The position numbers and the translations under genes were made by a program. A DNA stretch of 64,000 nucleotides. Origin: Gnetum montanum. Its lineage: Eukaryota; Streptophyta; Gnetopsida; Gnetales; Gnetaceae. Below are positions 1-11,455 of this stretch, in pieces (positions within the stretch are counted from its first letter, which is position 1; each line of letters begins with the position of its first letter). The notes beneath the pieces were generated by a model that worked only from the letters and a program-made list of their open reading frames with translations, was not told where the DNA came from and did not search any database. The stretch is taken from NCBI GenBank assembly GCA_015680685.1, contig MNCI01033682.1:96181-160180 (forward strand), given 5' to 3'.

Positions 1-397
1 GAGAGAGAGAAAATAGTAAATAACATTAAATAAATAAATAAACAAATAAATAACAAAGTGAATGCTGCAATGATGAAGTAATCTTGATCTTTATTGCCAG
101 TCATGTGCGTGTCCAAGTACGTCACACTCGAATAGAGACACCATACAATTACATTCACCACATTGCCGGCAGACACAGAAAAATAATCTAACTCTGGAGG
201 GATCAAACTGCCAGAGCTTCGCTACTTCTAACTCCTAACACCTCAAACTAGGAAAGCTACCTCTTATTTATAGAAATTGCGATGCACTGCGATATCGCGT
301 ACGCGATATCGTAGGGAAGACGCGATATCGTAGGGGATGCAATATCGCGGTGGACGTGATATCGCGGCCTATGCGAATCGCGTCTCATCAATTTTCT
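1..397 (-). repeat. Partial LTR of minus-strand element RE0
   Basis: Read on the minus strand, this starts with TGATGAGACGCG at 397 and runs left out of the window. It has the family's U3 landmarks: an array of GATATC palindromes (about 281-385), a TATAAATAAGAGG promoter box (about 260-272), and an AATAAAG poly(A)-like signal (about 93-99). The right edge abuts sequence matching the middle of RE-A's 3' LTR (about 11796 onward), so RE0 is inserted in RE-A's 5' LTR. This end is the start of an LTR, so the RE0 body should lie left of the window. Confidence 0.85.
281..385. promoter_or_regulatory. GATATC/CGCG palindrome array in LTR U3
   Basis: Several copies of CGATATCGCG-type words are packed immediately upstream (minus-strand sense) of the TATA box. 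Positions 290-311 form a perfect 22 bp palindrome, CGATATCGCGT followed by its reverse complement. Decayed versions occupy the same U3 position in RE2, RE3, RE5 and, more loosely, RE-A. Placement next to the TATA box suggests enhancer or repressor sites. No known factor is assigned. Confidence 0.6.
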
Positions 398-886
398 TAG
401 TTAATATTTCTTTATTTTTATTTACTATTCCTGTTGTTAATGCGGAATGAGTACGTCTTAATCACAAACATTTAAGTGTAACTACTTAGTAACCCAATAG
501 CATATCTAGTAGTGCTCAAGAAATATGCACTTGGTAACCCCAGAAGTAGTACACAAGGTCCAAGATGTGTGTGGATGATTAAGGACGAATGCTCATTGCA
601 CTTAGGCTAGTTTAGATTTTGTTTCCTATTGCTCATTAGCTTAAATCAAGATTATTTTTTATCATCTCTAGGAGTAGCCTAGTGTTACGAATCACATCAT
701 ACACATCACATTGGACTAAACCATACGTCACCAAAGCAATTACTAGTCCAAGTGGGAAGATAGCAAACTGCAATCAACATATAACGATCTAGGTGCCACA
801 ATTAGTCCGTCTGTGGAGTTTGACCAGATCACGTGTACAAGATCGTATTTGTATGGTTAAGTGTACGGGTACCTCATCACTCATCA
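398..886 (+). repeat. RE-A 5' LTR remnant (3' part)
   Basis: Aligns along its length with 11796-12294 of RE-A's 3' LTR and ends in CTCATCA right before the primer site. The U3 and the beginning of R were separated off by insertion of RE0 at 397/398. Most differences between the two LTRs look like C/T or G/A changes. Confidence 0.85.
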
Positions 887-887
887 T

Positions 888-905
888 TGGCACCGTTGCC
901 GAGCA
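888..905 (+). other. Primer binding site (tRNA-Asp type), RE-A
   Basis: TGGCACCGTTGCCGAGCA lies one base after the LTR end. Known plant Athila-like elements use TGGCGCCGTTGCCGGGG, the complement of the 3' end of tRNA-Asp(GTC). This copy differs at a few positions. It primes minus-strand DNA synthesis in an active element. Confidence 0.8.
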
Positions 906-1018
906 CAGTGCTAGTTATCTGGATTAGTTATATTATACAATATCGCTATAATAAAGTATTAATGATATATCTTTTAGAAAGACATTAATTGCAAATAAGT
1001 CACACACAATTCATAACA

Positions 1019-2543
1019 ATGTCTCTCTCACAAGACAATGATAACGTAACTTTTAGCGAGGCAATTCATTGGAGAACCAATGCAATTTATGACGATGAAG
1101 AAGTTTGGAGTACTCAATCCTATGCAGGAGTTTCATATGTTCATGGACACCCCAACGATATTCAAGGACTCTTGTCATCTAACTCAGACATCCTTAGTGA
1201 GGATGGGATATCCCATGGAATAAGGAGGCTCATAAGGCCTAGGACCTTCTCAATGATTAACAAGGGTTTATCCAGGGATGATTAGGAGGTTCTTTCTCCT
1301 CCTCTACTCCTTCAACATCAAGTCATGACATGGATGACCATTTCTCAAAGGGTCAGCATAGAAATCAAAATCAAACCCACTGGCAAAGTCAAGAACGCCA
1401 ACATGAACAAATACAACATCATCCCAACTCACAAACTCATAACCTACTTAGTGATGATGAACCCCTGCTAACCACTAAGAGCCTAATGCATATACAAGAG
1501 GCTATTCAAATATTCATCATAAGAAAATCCGTCTACCTAGGCTTGATTTAAACAACTTCCCCAAGATTTCAGGAGGTTATGATTTAGATCTATAACATCA
1601 TTTATAATCCTTCTATGATGCTTGTGCATGGAACAACATTGATAATGGGTGGCAAAGACTTAAGCTCTTTCCTATGGCACTCGTTGGCCAAGCAAAAGTA
1701 TGGTATAGGTCTTTAAAACCACAATCAATTTGCCATTGGCCGGCAATGGTAGAACTTTTCAACGAAAGATATCAAACCTATGCAAGAGTGTCAGCCTTAA
1801 GGAGATAAATCCAAGAGTGGAAACAAGGGCAACATGAACCCTTGGACATGGCCTTAGAACAATATTATTCATTATTAAACAAATGCCCAGGCCATGGGTT
1901 CTTCAAGGAAAAGCTAATGTATCACATCATGGATGGGCTTTGTAATGAAACAAGGGAGACCCTAGGGATGTATGCCACAAGTCAACTATATAACTACGAA
2001 CCCACCAATCCCAAGAGCTTATTAAGTAGGTAGCAAAGGAAGAAGGAGAAATAGCCAAATGGAAGAATGTTGAAAGATTCCAATACGACCAAAATCTCAA
2101 AATAACAAAGGTCCATAAAGAGGAGAAATCAACTCACCTCACGGAGGTGGAATCATCTTTGCCAATACTACAATCACTAGATGAAATTGAGGTAAAGATT
2201 AATAAAATGACGGAATGGGTACATGAAAAATGTGGAGAATATGCAAACATTATTAGAGGTGGAACTATGCACAATCACTCTGACAATCAGAATATACAAA
2301 GGATGCCAAACTTAGAAACAGGACAGAACACCATTCGTCAATCGGAAAGAAGGGTTGAAGAAAATAAGGATAGGGGCTCAATTGCCAATCATAAGTATCA
2401 ATGTAATGTTTGTTTGTACGATCATCCCAAAAGTAAATGCCCAGTATTGTCACATTTACATGAGCATTGGGAAGGAATGCTACATCCAAATTTCGTACAA
2501 AAATACCATGTCCAACTGCAGTGGCAAAACCCTCAGTCGTGGG
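1019..2543 (+). pseudogene. gag: RE-A gag, 5' portion (broken)
   Basis: The start is set at ATG 1019 because RE1, RE2 and RE3 begin gag with a closely similar ATGTCT word. The order matches the other copies: variable N-terminus, polar middle, then a capsid-like stretch at about 1640-2030 with motifs shared with RE2 gag (QEWKQGQHEPLD, GLCNETRETLG). A CX2CX3HX4C zinc knuckle follows (CNVCLYDHPKSKC, about 2402-2440). Several stops and frameshifts break it. It is cut at 2543 by the solo LTR and resumes at 5680. Gag would form the retrotransposon particle and bind its RNA. Confidence 0.8.
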
Positions 2544-3454
2544 TGTTGGCACATTTTGGCCATTTCATGGAACAGGTGGACTTATTTTCAAATGGTGAGG
2601 TACAAAATCCTAATGAATTAAAACTATTCAAGGAGGATTATGCTCTTTCCCGTGAAGAATTCTGCAACAGTTAACTGACCATGAAGTTGGAATGGCATAT
2701 GCTAGATATTGTAGCTACATTTACAGGGAATTATCCATCTTGGTGTCATGAGCAGAAATTGCAGTGCAAATTTTGAATGATTAATTTCATAACTTGCTCA
2801 AGAATCATAATTTGATGGTTCTCAAGTCGCCTCACTAGAATGTATCTGTAGAAAGAGAAGACATAAAGGGTTCCTTGGAGAGTGTGATTGCATCACCCTC
2901 TGGCATTCTGGAAGGGTTTGGGGCCTAATATTCTTCTTTAGGATCAATGTATATCTTTGCACGGTATATTTACTTCTACTCAAATATATTTGGATATGAG
3001 AACAAAGGGATAATTTCTCTCAAAAAAACTGGAAGTGTTAAAGCAGAACAGAAAGAAAGGAGAAATATTTGGAACTGGATTCGATTGTTTAGGTGGTCTA
3101 ATGCAATAGGGCACCTGTGCTGCAACTACTGTGCCTGCAAAATCATCAAGTGTTTTTATCATTTTATGTTCATCGTCATTCATTTCATCCATGATCCATC
3201 TGTTTCCCAACCGTCATGCGCCTCGTCGTCGGAATTAATGTTTTGGTTGTATAAGCACAGCGTGCTAGCTACCCAGCATGTGCTACTTCTGACCATTGCG
3301 TCAGCCACAACATTTCATTTCGTCACTCTCTTACTAGAATTCAAATGAAAGAAGACAAGAACAAGCTAAAACATTGCATTCATGAAGTATTACAGAGTAA
3401 GTTGCAACAACTATGTTTCGTTGCAAATTAAAGTCCGGGGCTATTTTTTAGTCT

Positions 3455-3985
3455 GCTTTCGGCGGATGCACAAAGCCTGCATGACGTTAAACCAGTTCAC
3501 ATTCACCACCAGTCTCAAAGTAGCTTCAAAAATCGACGATCTTGCATCTGGAAAACAGGGTTATGGACGATGCTAGTCAAGTGTTCGACGAAATGCATGA
3601 GTGGAATGTAGTGACATGGTGTGGACTAATCACCGAATACATGCTCAATGGCCGGGATGATGATGCTTTCAGATAGTTTTCCAAGGGCTTAATTGCAGGT
3701 TTAAGGCCTGATGATTATCCATTATCTACAGTGATTGCAGTGTGTACCAATGTTGCTTCATTGCACCAGGGTAAGCAGACCCATGCCTTGAATCTGAAGT
3801 TCAGATTCAGTCAGTATTGCTATGTGGGAAGTGCCCTTGTCAACATGTATGTCAAATGTGGACATGTGACTCCACCAAAAATTATGTTTGATGGATTGCA
3901 GGATACAACACTGCCTACGTGGAATTCCATGATCAGAGGACTGTCACACGACCAACCAATTTATATCTATACGGACAAAACGGGG
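3455..3985 (+). pseudogene. PPR protein fragment inside SL1
   Basis: Pieces read as a plant PLS-type pentatricopeptide repeat protein: NQFTFTTSLKVAS with LASGKQ; VFDEMHEWNVVTW; then LRPDDYPLSTVIAVC, GKQTHA, VGSALVNMYVKCG and TWNSMIRGL. Family members are organelle RNA-binding proteins. The copy is dead: about one repeat is missing between GKQ and MDDASQVF (near 3550), with a frame change there and a TAG at about 3674. Only about 170 codons remain of a family usually several times longer. It lies in the U3 part of the LTR, upstream of its TATA box, so it looks like captured host sequence. Confidence 0.8.
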
Positions 3986-4259
3986 AGTTAACGTAAGAGG
4001 TACAGACCACTTTCATCATTTAAAATAAAATAAAAATTTACTATTTAAAAAGGGGAATTTGTGCAACAATTGTTCAAAGTCCCATGTGAATTGAACACTT
4101 GTCAATTATGATCATGGTGGTTGCAACTACAAGATATTCATCACCTATAAACATTTAACCCTATGGTGAATATAGCCACTAGATACTTGGCTTCATTTTA
4201 AACTTCCTATAAATGTTGTAGTTTCATAACAATTGTAGCCTCTCAATTGAAATGGTGGT

Positions 4260-4466
4260 TATAACCACTACAAAGGCCACTTGTCAACTATAACTTTTTT
4301 ATCTCCATGGTGACCACTTGGCAACTGAATGGGCCACTTGGCAACTAAATGGGACACTTGTCAACTGTAGCTTTTTTATCTCTATGGTGATTATAACCAC
4401 CCATAATGTTTGTAACTTACCTCACCTTCTCATGATGATTGTAACTACCTTGAGGTTACTATAAAA
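4260..4466 (+). promoter_or_regulatory. SL1 U3 direct repeats and TATA box
   Basis: Short repeats built on CCACTTGGCAACTNAATGGG occur about three times at 4310-4375. A longer duplicated block (CACTTGTCAACT...TTTTTTATCT..ATGGTGA) spans about 4275-4395. TATAAAA follows at 4460-4466. This is the expected layout of a U3 enhancer and core promoter, giving an RNA start near 4490. Confidence 0.55.
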
Positions 4467-5679
4467 GGGCTTCAAGGATAGGAAGGAAGGGGTCTCACTC
4501 TAGGTCTTGGTGGCTGAGGGGAAGAGCATTTGTAATGAAGACATTGTGAAAGATTGCTTGTAAGATGACTTGTTAAAGACAACATTTCAGCCTCTTTGTC
4601 ATAGTCCTGTGAGTTATGTTTATTTTTTATTTTGTTTAAATTGTTTAGCTAGTGGTTTAGATAGTATCATGCTTGACAAATAATTTTGGGATTTTTAGAT
4701 TGCTCTTATTGTTATTGTTGCATGATAGAAAATTTCTATTAAAATTTTTCCATAGAAGAGCTTGTGTTTGAAAGCCTTAAGAGCATTTTAGTAGTGAATT
4801 TTATTATTGTGCAATGTATAAGAACCGTTATTAAGATTGTTGTAAGAGAGCCTTTGCATGTAGTCAAGCCGTTGAATGCTTCAATAGTCAAGAGGGTTCA
4901 GAAAATCTTTGGTATTTTGATAGGACCAGAATAGCTTCTTTTATCTTTAAAGTGAATCTCCGTGGTATTTCAATCATAAATTGTGAAGTCTTTTGAAGGT
5001 TCTGGTTAATGCAATTGTTGACATCCATTATCTATCCAAAATAGAGTCTGGTACGTGATAGTTTAGGCAGAATTTTTTTTAATGCATAGTAGGATTGTCT
5101 TGAAGAAATTGCTTATTTGAGCCTTGGAAGTTTAAACAATTCGTAGTTATTGAATTTGGGATAGATTTATTGCAAAGTGTTTACTCATATCATTTTACCT
5201 TGTTTAAACATTTGAGATCTTTACACAAATGTGCTTTCTTTTTCTCTTATTTCTATTTCTATTTAATCTTGCTCTATTTCTAGTTTTCTTGTGGAACTAT
5301 CTCTTTCTCTCGGGAAAATTAGAAGTAGATTCGCAGAGTTGTGCTCAAATGTTTTTGGAAAACTTTATTTGTTACAAGTAGGTATTATAAGGACCGCATA
5401 GACTAGGCAATTGAACAAAATAGGAACTCTCAACAACTCACAGTACTTTGCAAAGTTGGCTGAATCTCTTTAAGATAAGTCATTTATAATTTTACACACA
5501 ACCCAATCGTTTCATTTTTCACAATAGCATAGCACAACAACACACACACATACTCACATTAACTACTGAGTTTATTTCAAGGTATCTGGGCCTTGGTGTT
5601 GCCAGAGACCAGCAAGCACCTAAATCCTATTCGAGGACACTCGTTGGCTGTCGCGTCCCAAACGGTCACCAACAGTGGG

Positions 5680-6240
5680 GGAGGCCACCGCCAAACAAAC
5701 CACACCCTTTGTATACCCCGACACTAAATGCTTATTATGTTCAACATCCTATTTCCCCAATTGGATCAACATCCTCTACTTCACCTCATTGTTATTATTC
5801 TTCTAAGAACTATCAACCCATGTCCTCTCCAACAAGATCACCACCTCATGTTCCTTACAATCCTCCTCACCCTCAATATTCTCATCCTTCACATCCTTAC
5901 ATCACCACCAATTGTGCTAGAAAGTTTTGCGCCACAACACCAACCCATGAACATTACTTGTGCTCTTAGTATCAACAATAGTGGAGGTCCTCCACAACAT
6001 CAGAAGCATCCTTTCTTTAGGCATAACCGTAAAAAGAGAAAGCATGATTCTAAATCCACTGCATCCTCCAACTCAGCATAAGCCAAGCATTGTGATGCAT
6101 CTTCATCCTTGAACTCAACACCTCCTATTACATCATTCGAGCCATCAATTAACGCTGCAACCACCATGTGAACCAATGAATATAACCACGTGAGGAGAGA
6201 TATTGATCCTTGCATACCCTCTTACGATCACGGGTGTCAT
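5680..6240 (+). pseudogene. gag: RE-A gag, proline-rich C-terminal portion
   Basis: Continues gag after the solo LTR. The frame from about 5680 to 5967 is rich in Pro, His, Ser and Tyr (YYVQHPISP, PHPQYSHPSHPY). It corresponds to the tail of RE2 gag (YYVQ.PISP) and RE3 gag (YYVQQPVSP). A frameshifted remainder carries a basic patch matching the KKRP.F motif of RE2. No protease motif follows. Confidence 0.7.
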
Positions 6241-8437
6241 AGTGTGTGAACCCAAATTTGGGTACATCCCAACCACCACATCAAAAGACACCTAATGGCT
6301 TGGATATAACTAAACCCTAATATTTCCAACATGCATGGATCCAAATTTTCCATTTATTAATTCTAGCCATGCTCAAAGGTTTAGTCATTGGGGATACCCC
6401 CCATTCTAGTAAGCAGAATTAGTAAATGTTTTTCCTTTTCTTTGATTTTACATTTTTTTTTGTTTTCTAGTTTTTTACTTTTCAAATTGTTGTTTTATCT
6501 TTTTGAGAGTAATCTTATCGGTGAATAAGATACTCATGTGACTTGTCATTTGAGATGTTGTTCTATGCTATTAAGTCATGAGTGAGTAATTATTTGGATA
6601 GTAAACCCACAACATCCACCCATCCATTCTATTAATAAGAGATTCTACTTTGGGTACAATGATATTCTTATCATCATTAAAACCTCAAGTAACTTTGTAT
6701 TCATTATGCCCAAAATGAAGAATGATGGACTAAGAAGGAATGGCCAGGGTGTGACATTAAGGGGACTTGTGTATTTACTTTGGTGACATCCATATGTGCT
6801 AGCATGCAACTTGGTTGCACTAAAATCCTTGTAGACCTAATGAAAAATGGGAGTAAGAGTAATAAAGGCACTCAATAAAGGAACTCAATGCTATTCTAGG
6901 GGGTCCCACTAGAAAGAAATGTACCCATGCTTGAAGGTTGGTGACTTCTTCATATCATCGTTGGAAATGACAAAGTGCCAAGGTGGCCAAGTGAAGAAAA
7001 AAGATAGAAAGAAGAAAAAAGAATAACAAAGGAAAGTTCAATAAAAATGTGCTGCAAAGAAATTCCAAATCACTCCTCCCTTGGACAAAATGCCAAGTGA
7101 TCGTATTCCTTGCTATCATGGTGCTCTTATGGTTGTTCATCATTGGATGAAACAATGCGATGTCACTGATTAGAGGCATGGACTTGGTCTTGATTTTGGA
7201 GTGGATACATTAATCATGCCCCACACTTAGGATTAATTATGCCTAGGGTCAGTTACCTCATGTCCCAATTTTAGCAGTCCCTTCTATGATTCATTTCATC
7301 CCACTATCCAAGTATTTTTGAATTATGTCTTATGTGGCATAGAACTCGTACCTCATCGTGGTGGTATTTAACATGTGTGTGTTTTGTTGCACTGGTGCAG
7401 ATTGCATTTAACCCTTCTAGTGCCTAAGAAAATTTTAAGATGTGGTTACATAAGGGCATGATAGGTAGGAACCTACTTTGGGGAGGACCCACTTGTGTCA
7501 CTTTTGTAGTTTTCACTCATTGCACATCACCACATCATCTTATACCCTCCAAGTACTGCATTGCTAAAGTTATCCTCTCCTTTATCATCATTTTAATTCA
7601 AACGTTCCTGTGCACCACTACATGTCCTTTTTCCTCACCCTATTCATGAACTTCATTGTAAAATTCCACTTCATTACACTTTTGGTGCCTTTAGGTTTCC
7701 TCAACGTTACTATAGATCTTTCGAATTCACTTTACATCCTTCATTTTTGGCCTTAGAAATTCAAAAATTTATGAATTTTGCCAAATACCCTATTTTAGAA
7801 GGGATGCAATATCAGGTACCTAGTATCGGGTCCAATGCAATATTGGGTACCCAGTATTGGGTCTGACGTGATATCGGGTACCCGGTATCAGGTTCGACAC
7901 GATATCGGGTTCATGCTAGCATGTACATGATATTGCATCTATAAAATCCATATAGATGGATCCCCCATGCAAGTCAACATCATTTTCCATTGTTCATGCA
8001 AGGGGAGTTGTTATAATTTTCTTTCACAAATTTTCAAGCTTGCGCACCTATCATTAAACCTCAATATCTTGCTCATTAACACTCTAGTTCTCGTTTTGAT
8101 TGAACCTACTTAAACCTGGAGTATTTCACTTAGTCATGGGGGAAGGGTATGCTCCTATTTGCACATAGTTTTTTCAAAATTCACTGTTGCTCGAGGGATA
8201 TCATAAAGGATAAGTGACCTTAAGAAATGCTAAAAACACATGCCAAATTAATTTTATTTCTTCACCCAAACCATGGAAATTATTTTTTGGAGTTACTTGA
8301 TCAAATTAGGCTTGACATTAAAACTTTTAGGGGGATTTTTTTGAAAATTTCTAACTCTAAATCACACTAAGCAAGAATTGAATTCATTAAAGGCAATGAG
8401 TAAGGTATAAATCAAATTTTGTTAAATGACCTTACTA
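6241..8437 (+). other. RE-A spacer between gag and 3' ORF
   Basis: No convincing reading frame. Parts resemble the spacer after integrase in RE1, RE2 and RE4. Examples are a TTTAGTCATTGGGGATACC block near 6382, a GGTGTGACATTAAGGGGA-type block near 6749, and TTTGGGGAGGACCCACTTG near 7478. This shows that RE-A lost the whole interval from protease to integrase. The segment also holds the motif array at 7800-7946. Confidence 0.6.
7800..7946 (+). promoter_or_regulatory. Internal LTR-like motif array with TATA box (RE-A)
   Basis: Six or so copies of (G/A)ATATC(A/G)GGTA or GTATCGGGT words, including GATATCGGGTACCCGG, end in a TATA box, CTATAAAATCC (TATAAAA at 7940-7946). RE-A's own LTR U3 has the related words TTGATATCAGGTATGC followed by CTATAAATATAG (about 11497-11565). 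The array lies about 0.5 kb before the 3' ORF. Inference: an internal promoter for that ORF. It could instead be a leftover of an older LTR insertion. Confidence 0.45.
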
Positions 8438-8462
8438 ATAGTTGATCCTAGTGTGATTGCAG
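8438..8462 (+). promoter_or_regulatory. Branch-site-like motif and splice acceptor before 3' ORF (RE-A)
   Basis: TTACTAAT, with its presumed branch A at 8438, is followed after 24 nt by GATTGCAG, whose AG (8461-8462) directly abuts the ATG at 8463. The same arrangement occurs in RE1, RE2, RE3 and RE4. The donor was not identified. Confidence 0.5.
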
Positions 8463-11180
8463 ATGGCCCCTAAACAAGGACAACAGGGAGGACCCTCTCA
8501 GGGTGCATCCAAATGACCAAGGAGAAGTAGAGGCTAAGCACCTCCTATAGAACATGCAGAGCAAGAGGCACAATCATTCATCATCCATCCGGAGCCCTCT
8601 ATTGCCGCACACTCTGGGCATGTAGAAGGTAAAGAAGGCAAGGCACCTGAACAAGGACAACATCTCACACTATCCCTGGAATGCGTTCAGGAAATTTGGG
8701 AGAGGTCCACATCAGCTACAATGATTGTAGAACTCAATTTTGGATCCTTTACTGAATTTTCCCCTAAGTCAGTCAGAGATCAACTCAAAGGATCTCCACT
8801 ATGGCTTGTTCTCTCAGAGAGTGGCGATTGGTACTTGGGTGAGACGTACCAATTTTGGCATAATAAGGAAGAAGGCACCACCACTAATATTGGTGGAATT
8901 TCAATCAATTTCTCTGCCAAGGCCATTTCAGAAGTTCTAAACCTTCTGAATACAAGGCCCAAGGTTGCTTACTTGTCCACTCACTCTAATACTGATGCAT
9001 GGAAAATATGGTTAAAAATGGCATACGACAAGGAGGATAAAACATATGAAGAGCTCACACTTGAAGAGAGGATCTATTTTAAAATTGGTACCTATCACCT
9101 CTTCCCAACAAAATGATTAAATAGAATTTTCACCTATGTGGCTAGAGGCAATGCAATCCGGATGGGCAAGGTTGATGCCAACCTACCTCATTTATACCTC
9201 ACAGAAATATTGAGGTGGTTTGAAGAACGTAAGACAGGGAAGTTTGCATTACCTTTTCCCTGTCTAATTAGGAAACTATGTCGATGTGTTGGAATTCTAG
9301 GGTACACCAATAACATCCCCAGAAAGGCTCAAAATGCCTCATTTGCGAGATTACTGAAGTCACCAGCACTAAGGAAAGATGCTGGTAAGACACTAGAGCC
9401 TGAGCAAGACTAGATAGTTGGGCCCATTGCACCTTAAACAACTAGGCCCAGCCAACTTCCAAACACAAGGCCCAGTTAACAGTAGGAAGCGAGGCCCAGC
9501 ATGCAACCCACAGGCCAACAAGACCAACCACCACCACCACCGCAAGATTATTGACCATCAATGAGTAATCTCAAGGCCATCGTAGAAATGGTCAGTTGGG
9601 GGAGTCATGATGAGGCTAACCTCTTCAAGGTTATTGATGATGTTGTACAATCCACAGTTTCAATTGATCACACATGAGGCAAGGTTTCCATCCAAACAAG
9701 AGGAGGGGAATCACACTAGTTACAACAGATCTCTGGAAACGCTACATCTTTTCAAGTGCAATTAGAAACTAGTGAAGGTCCCACAATAGTGGTTATGCAA
9801 TAGTAGAATGCAATAGGAGTAGCAAAAGTGATCGCAAACTACATCAAAGAATCATTCAATATCCTTTTTGTGCCACTGGAAGATTTTACAAGAGCATGCA
9901 ATGCTCAAACCTTAGCCAGTCCCTTGATGACTCTTGCAGATCATGAGGATCTTTTGGATCGGTTATTACAAACAGGATAAGTGATGACATCCTTGTTTGA
10001 CATCCATTAAGATGTCATAGGAACATAATCAGACCTCATCTCCACAAAAGGGAAGTTGGTCATGGTGGAGCTTAGTGCTAAACATGCAAAGGATAAGTTG
10101 AAAAGACTCCAAGAGAAGTTTGTCGTCCTACAAGCTGCATAGTGGGATCCATCCCAATTCATCCTAGCAGACCAGCTAGAGTCATTTTGGATGGAGTAGC
10201 TAAACAAATTGTTAGAAGAGAATAAAAGGGTAGTAGGAGAAAAAGAAAAGGCTGATTGGGATGCCTCAAAGGCACAAGCTCAAACGTATGCACATGCTAA
10301 AGCACTCAAGGCCTTACAAGAAGAAAATAAACACTTTGCCGCTGAAAATCTCCAGTTGATCACAATGGAAAAACAGAAGAATGTTCTTAAGGAGAGTTTT
10401 TAGTAAATGCAAGAATAATTAATAAGGGTCAACTAGGACATGAATCGCTTAGCCAGACAAAATAGAACCCTCTTAATGGAGGAGGAGGTATGCGTGATCT
10501 GTCAGAAGATGACTATTGAAATAAGTGCATGGTAGAATGAGGCTAAGCGACATGAGAAGCTGAAGGAGCATTTTAGAGATCAGGTGGGGATGTACAAGCA
10601 TATTATTGAAAAAGAAATCCATATGGCCAAAGCCCATATCAACACTCTTAGTGCTCAGAACACTAACTAGCAGGCCATATTGGATACTTATGCCTTTGCC
10701 CACCAAGCAGAACTAAAGAGTCGAGACTTGCAAATATAGGATCTCACTAAGTACATGGAGTTGGCAAACTTGCGGTATGCCAACTTGGCCATGTTGACAG
10801 TAGGACACCCAAGGACAGAATTGGAGAAGCAAGTAGTAGCCACCTATGCTAGGTATGAAGCAGAATTTGCCAAACACAAGAAGACACTACAGAAATTAGA
10901 GGTAGAAAATTCTGAGTTAGAGATGGTCAAGACCAATTACCAAGGGAAAAAAGATGTCGAAGTAGATTTGGCTCAATGGCTCATAGATTACCAAGAATGT
11001 AGAGATAAAGCTAGAGCCTATGAGAAGGAACGACAGTTATGTGTGGCTTGGTACGTCAAAGCCAATTAGATGTTTCTGCAACTACCATGCCCATGGGAGG
11101 TGCTGACTCCATCATAAATTGGAACATCAACATGGACAACACATGATCCCTAAACCGAAGAGGAAAAAATTCAGGTGCTC
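8463..11180 (+). pseudogene. RE-A 3' ORF: plant-transposon-protein-like domain plus coiled coil
   Basis: Starts at the ATG abutting the acceptor (MAPKQGQQGG...). The first third, clearest at 8721-9413, resembles the domain annotated in plants as 'putative plant transposon protein' (Pfam PF20167), from memory of its pattern. Examples are ISINFSAKAISEVL, then ARGNAIRMGKVDANLP and ERKTGKFALPFPCLIRKLCR. The rest (about 10040-11070) is rich in Lys, Glu, Gln and Leu in heptad-like order, suggesting a long coiled coil. A short PCPWEV motif (about 11085-11102) recurs in RE4. Eight or more stops interrupt it, many of them TAG. The position is that of the env-like gene of Athila elements, but I see no signal peptide or membrane segment. 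Confidence 0.65.
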
Positions 11181-11455
11181 CTTTAGAGACATGCATTTCC
11201 AAAGCCTAGAGCACAAGATAAGGGGAAGAGGTCCATGGAGGAGCCATCACCATCGGGAACCACATGAGTTCCAACAATTTTGTCTCTTGTACTCTGTGTT
11301 AGTATCCCAATTTTGTTTTGTTTAATTCCACACTGCGGCATGAAGTAATTCATAGTTAGTCAATAATCCCATACTTATCCACTATGTAATCAAATGAACT
11401 CATTCTCATTTTGATTGTTGACTTGAGGATGAGTTGTTATTTAGTTGTGGGGGTA

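Larger units (their letters stand above)
2544..5674 (+). mobile_element. SL1: 3.1 kb solo LTR of an unrelated family, carrying a PPR fragment
   Basis: Ends are TGTTGG...CCAACA, flanked by a 5 bp direct repeat GTGGG (2539-2543 and 5675-5679). Removing the insert and one GTGGG restores reading of RE-A gag across the site (PQSW, then GRPPP), so both borders are well supported. The insert has a TATA box (4460), U3-like direct repeats (about 4260-4400), and a 3' half that recurs at 61411-62567. No second LTR, primer site or pol is visible inside, so I call it a solo LTR. A short non-autonomous element is possible but less likely. Confidence 0.75.

Noticed and set aside
281-385. Regularly spaced short palindromes that could suggest a CRISPR array
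   Set aside because: They lie in a plant LTR next to a TATA box, vary in spacing and have no unique spacers.
2947-3348. Open frame of 133 codons in SL1 upstream of the PPR piece
   Set aside because: Composition and a comparable antisense frame suggest chance. No family recognised.
3455-3985. Functional PPR gene
   Set aside because: Frame change, in-frame stop, a missing repeat and location inside an LTR.
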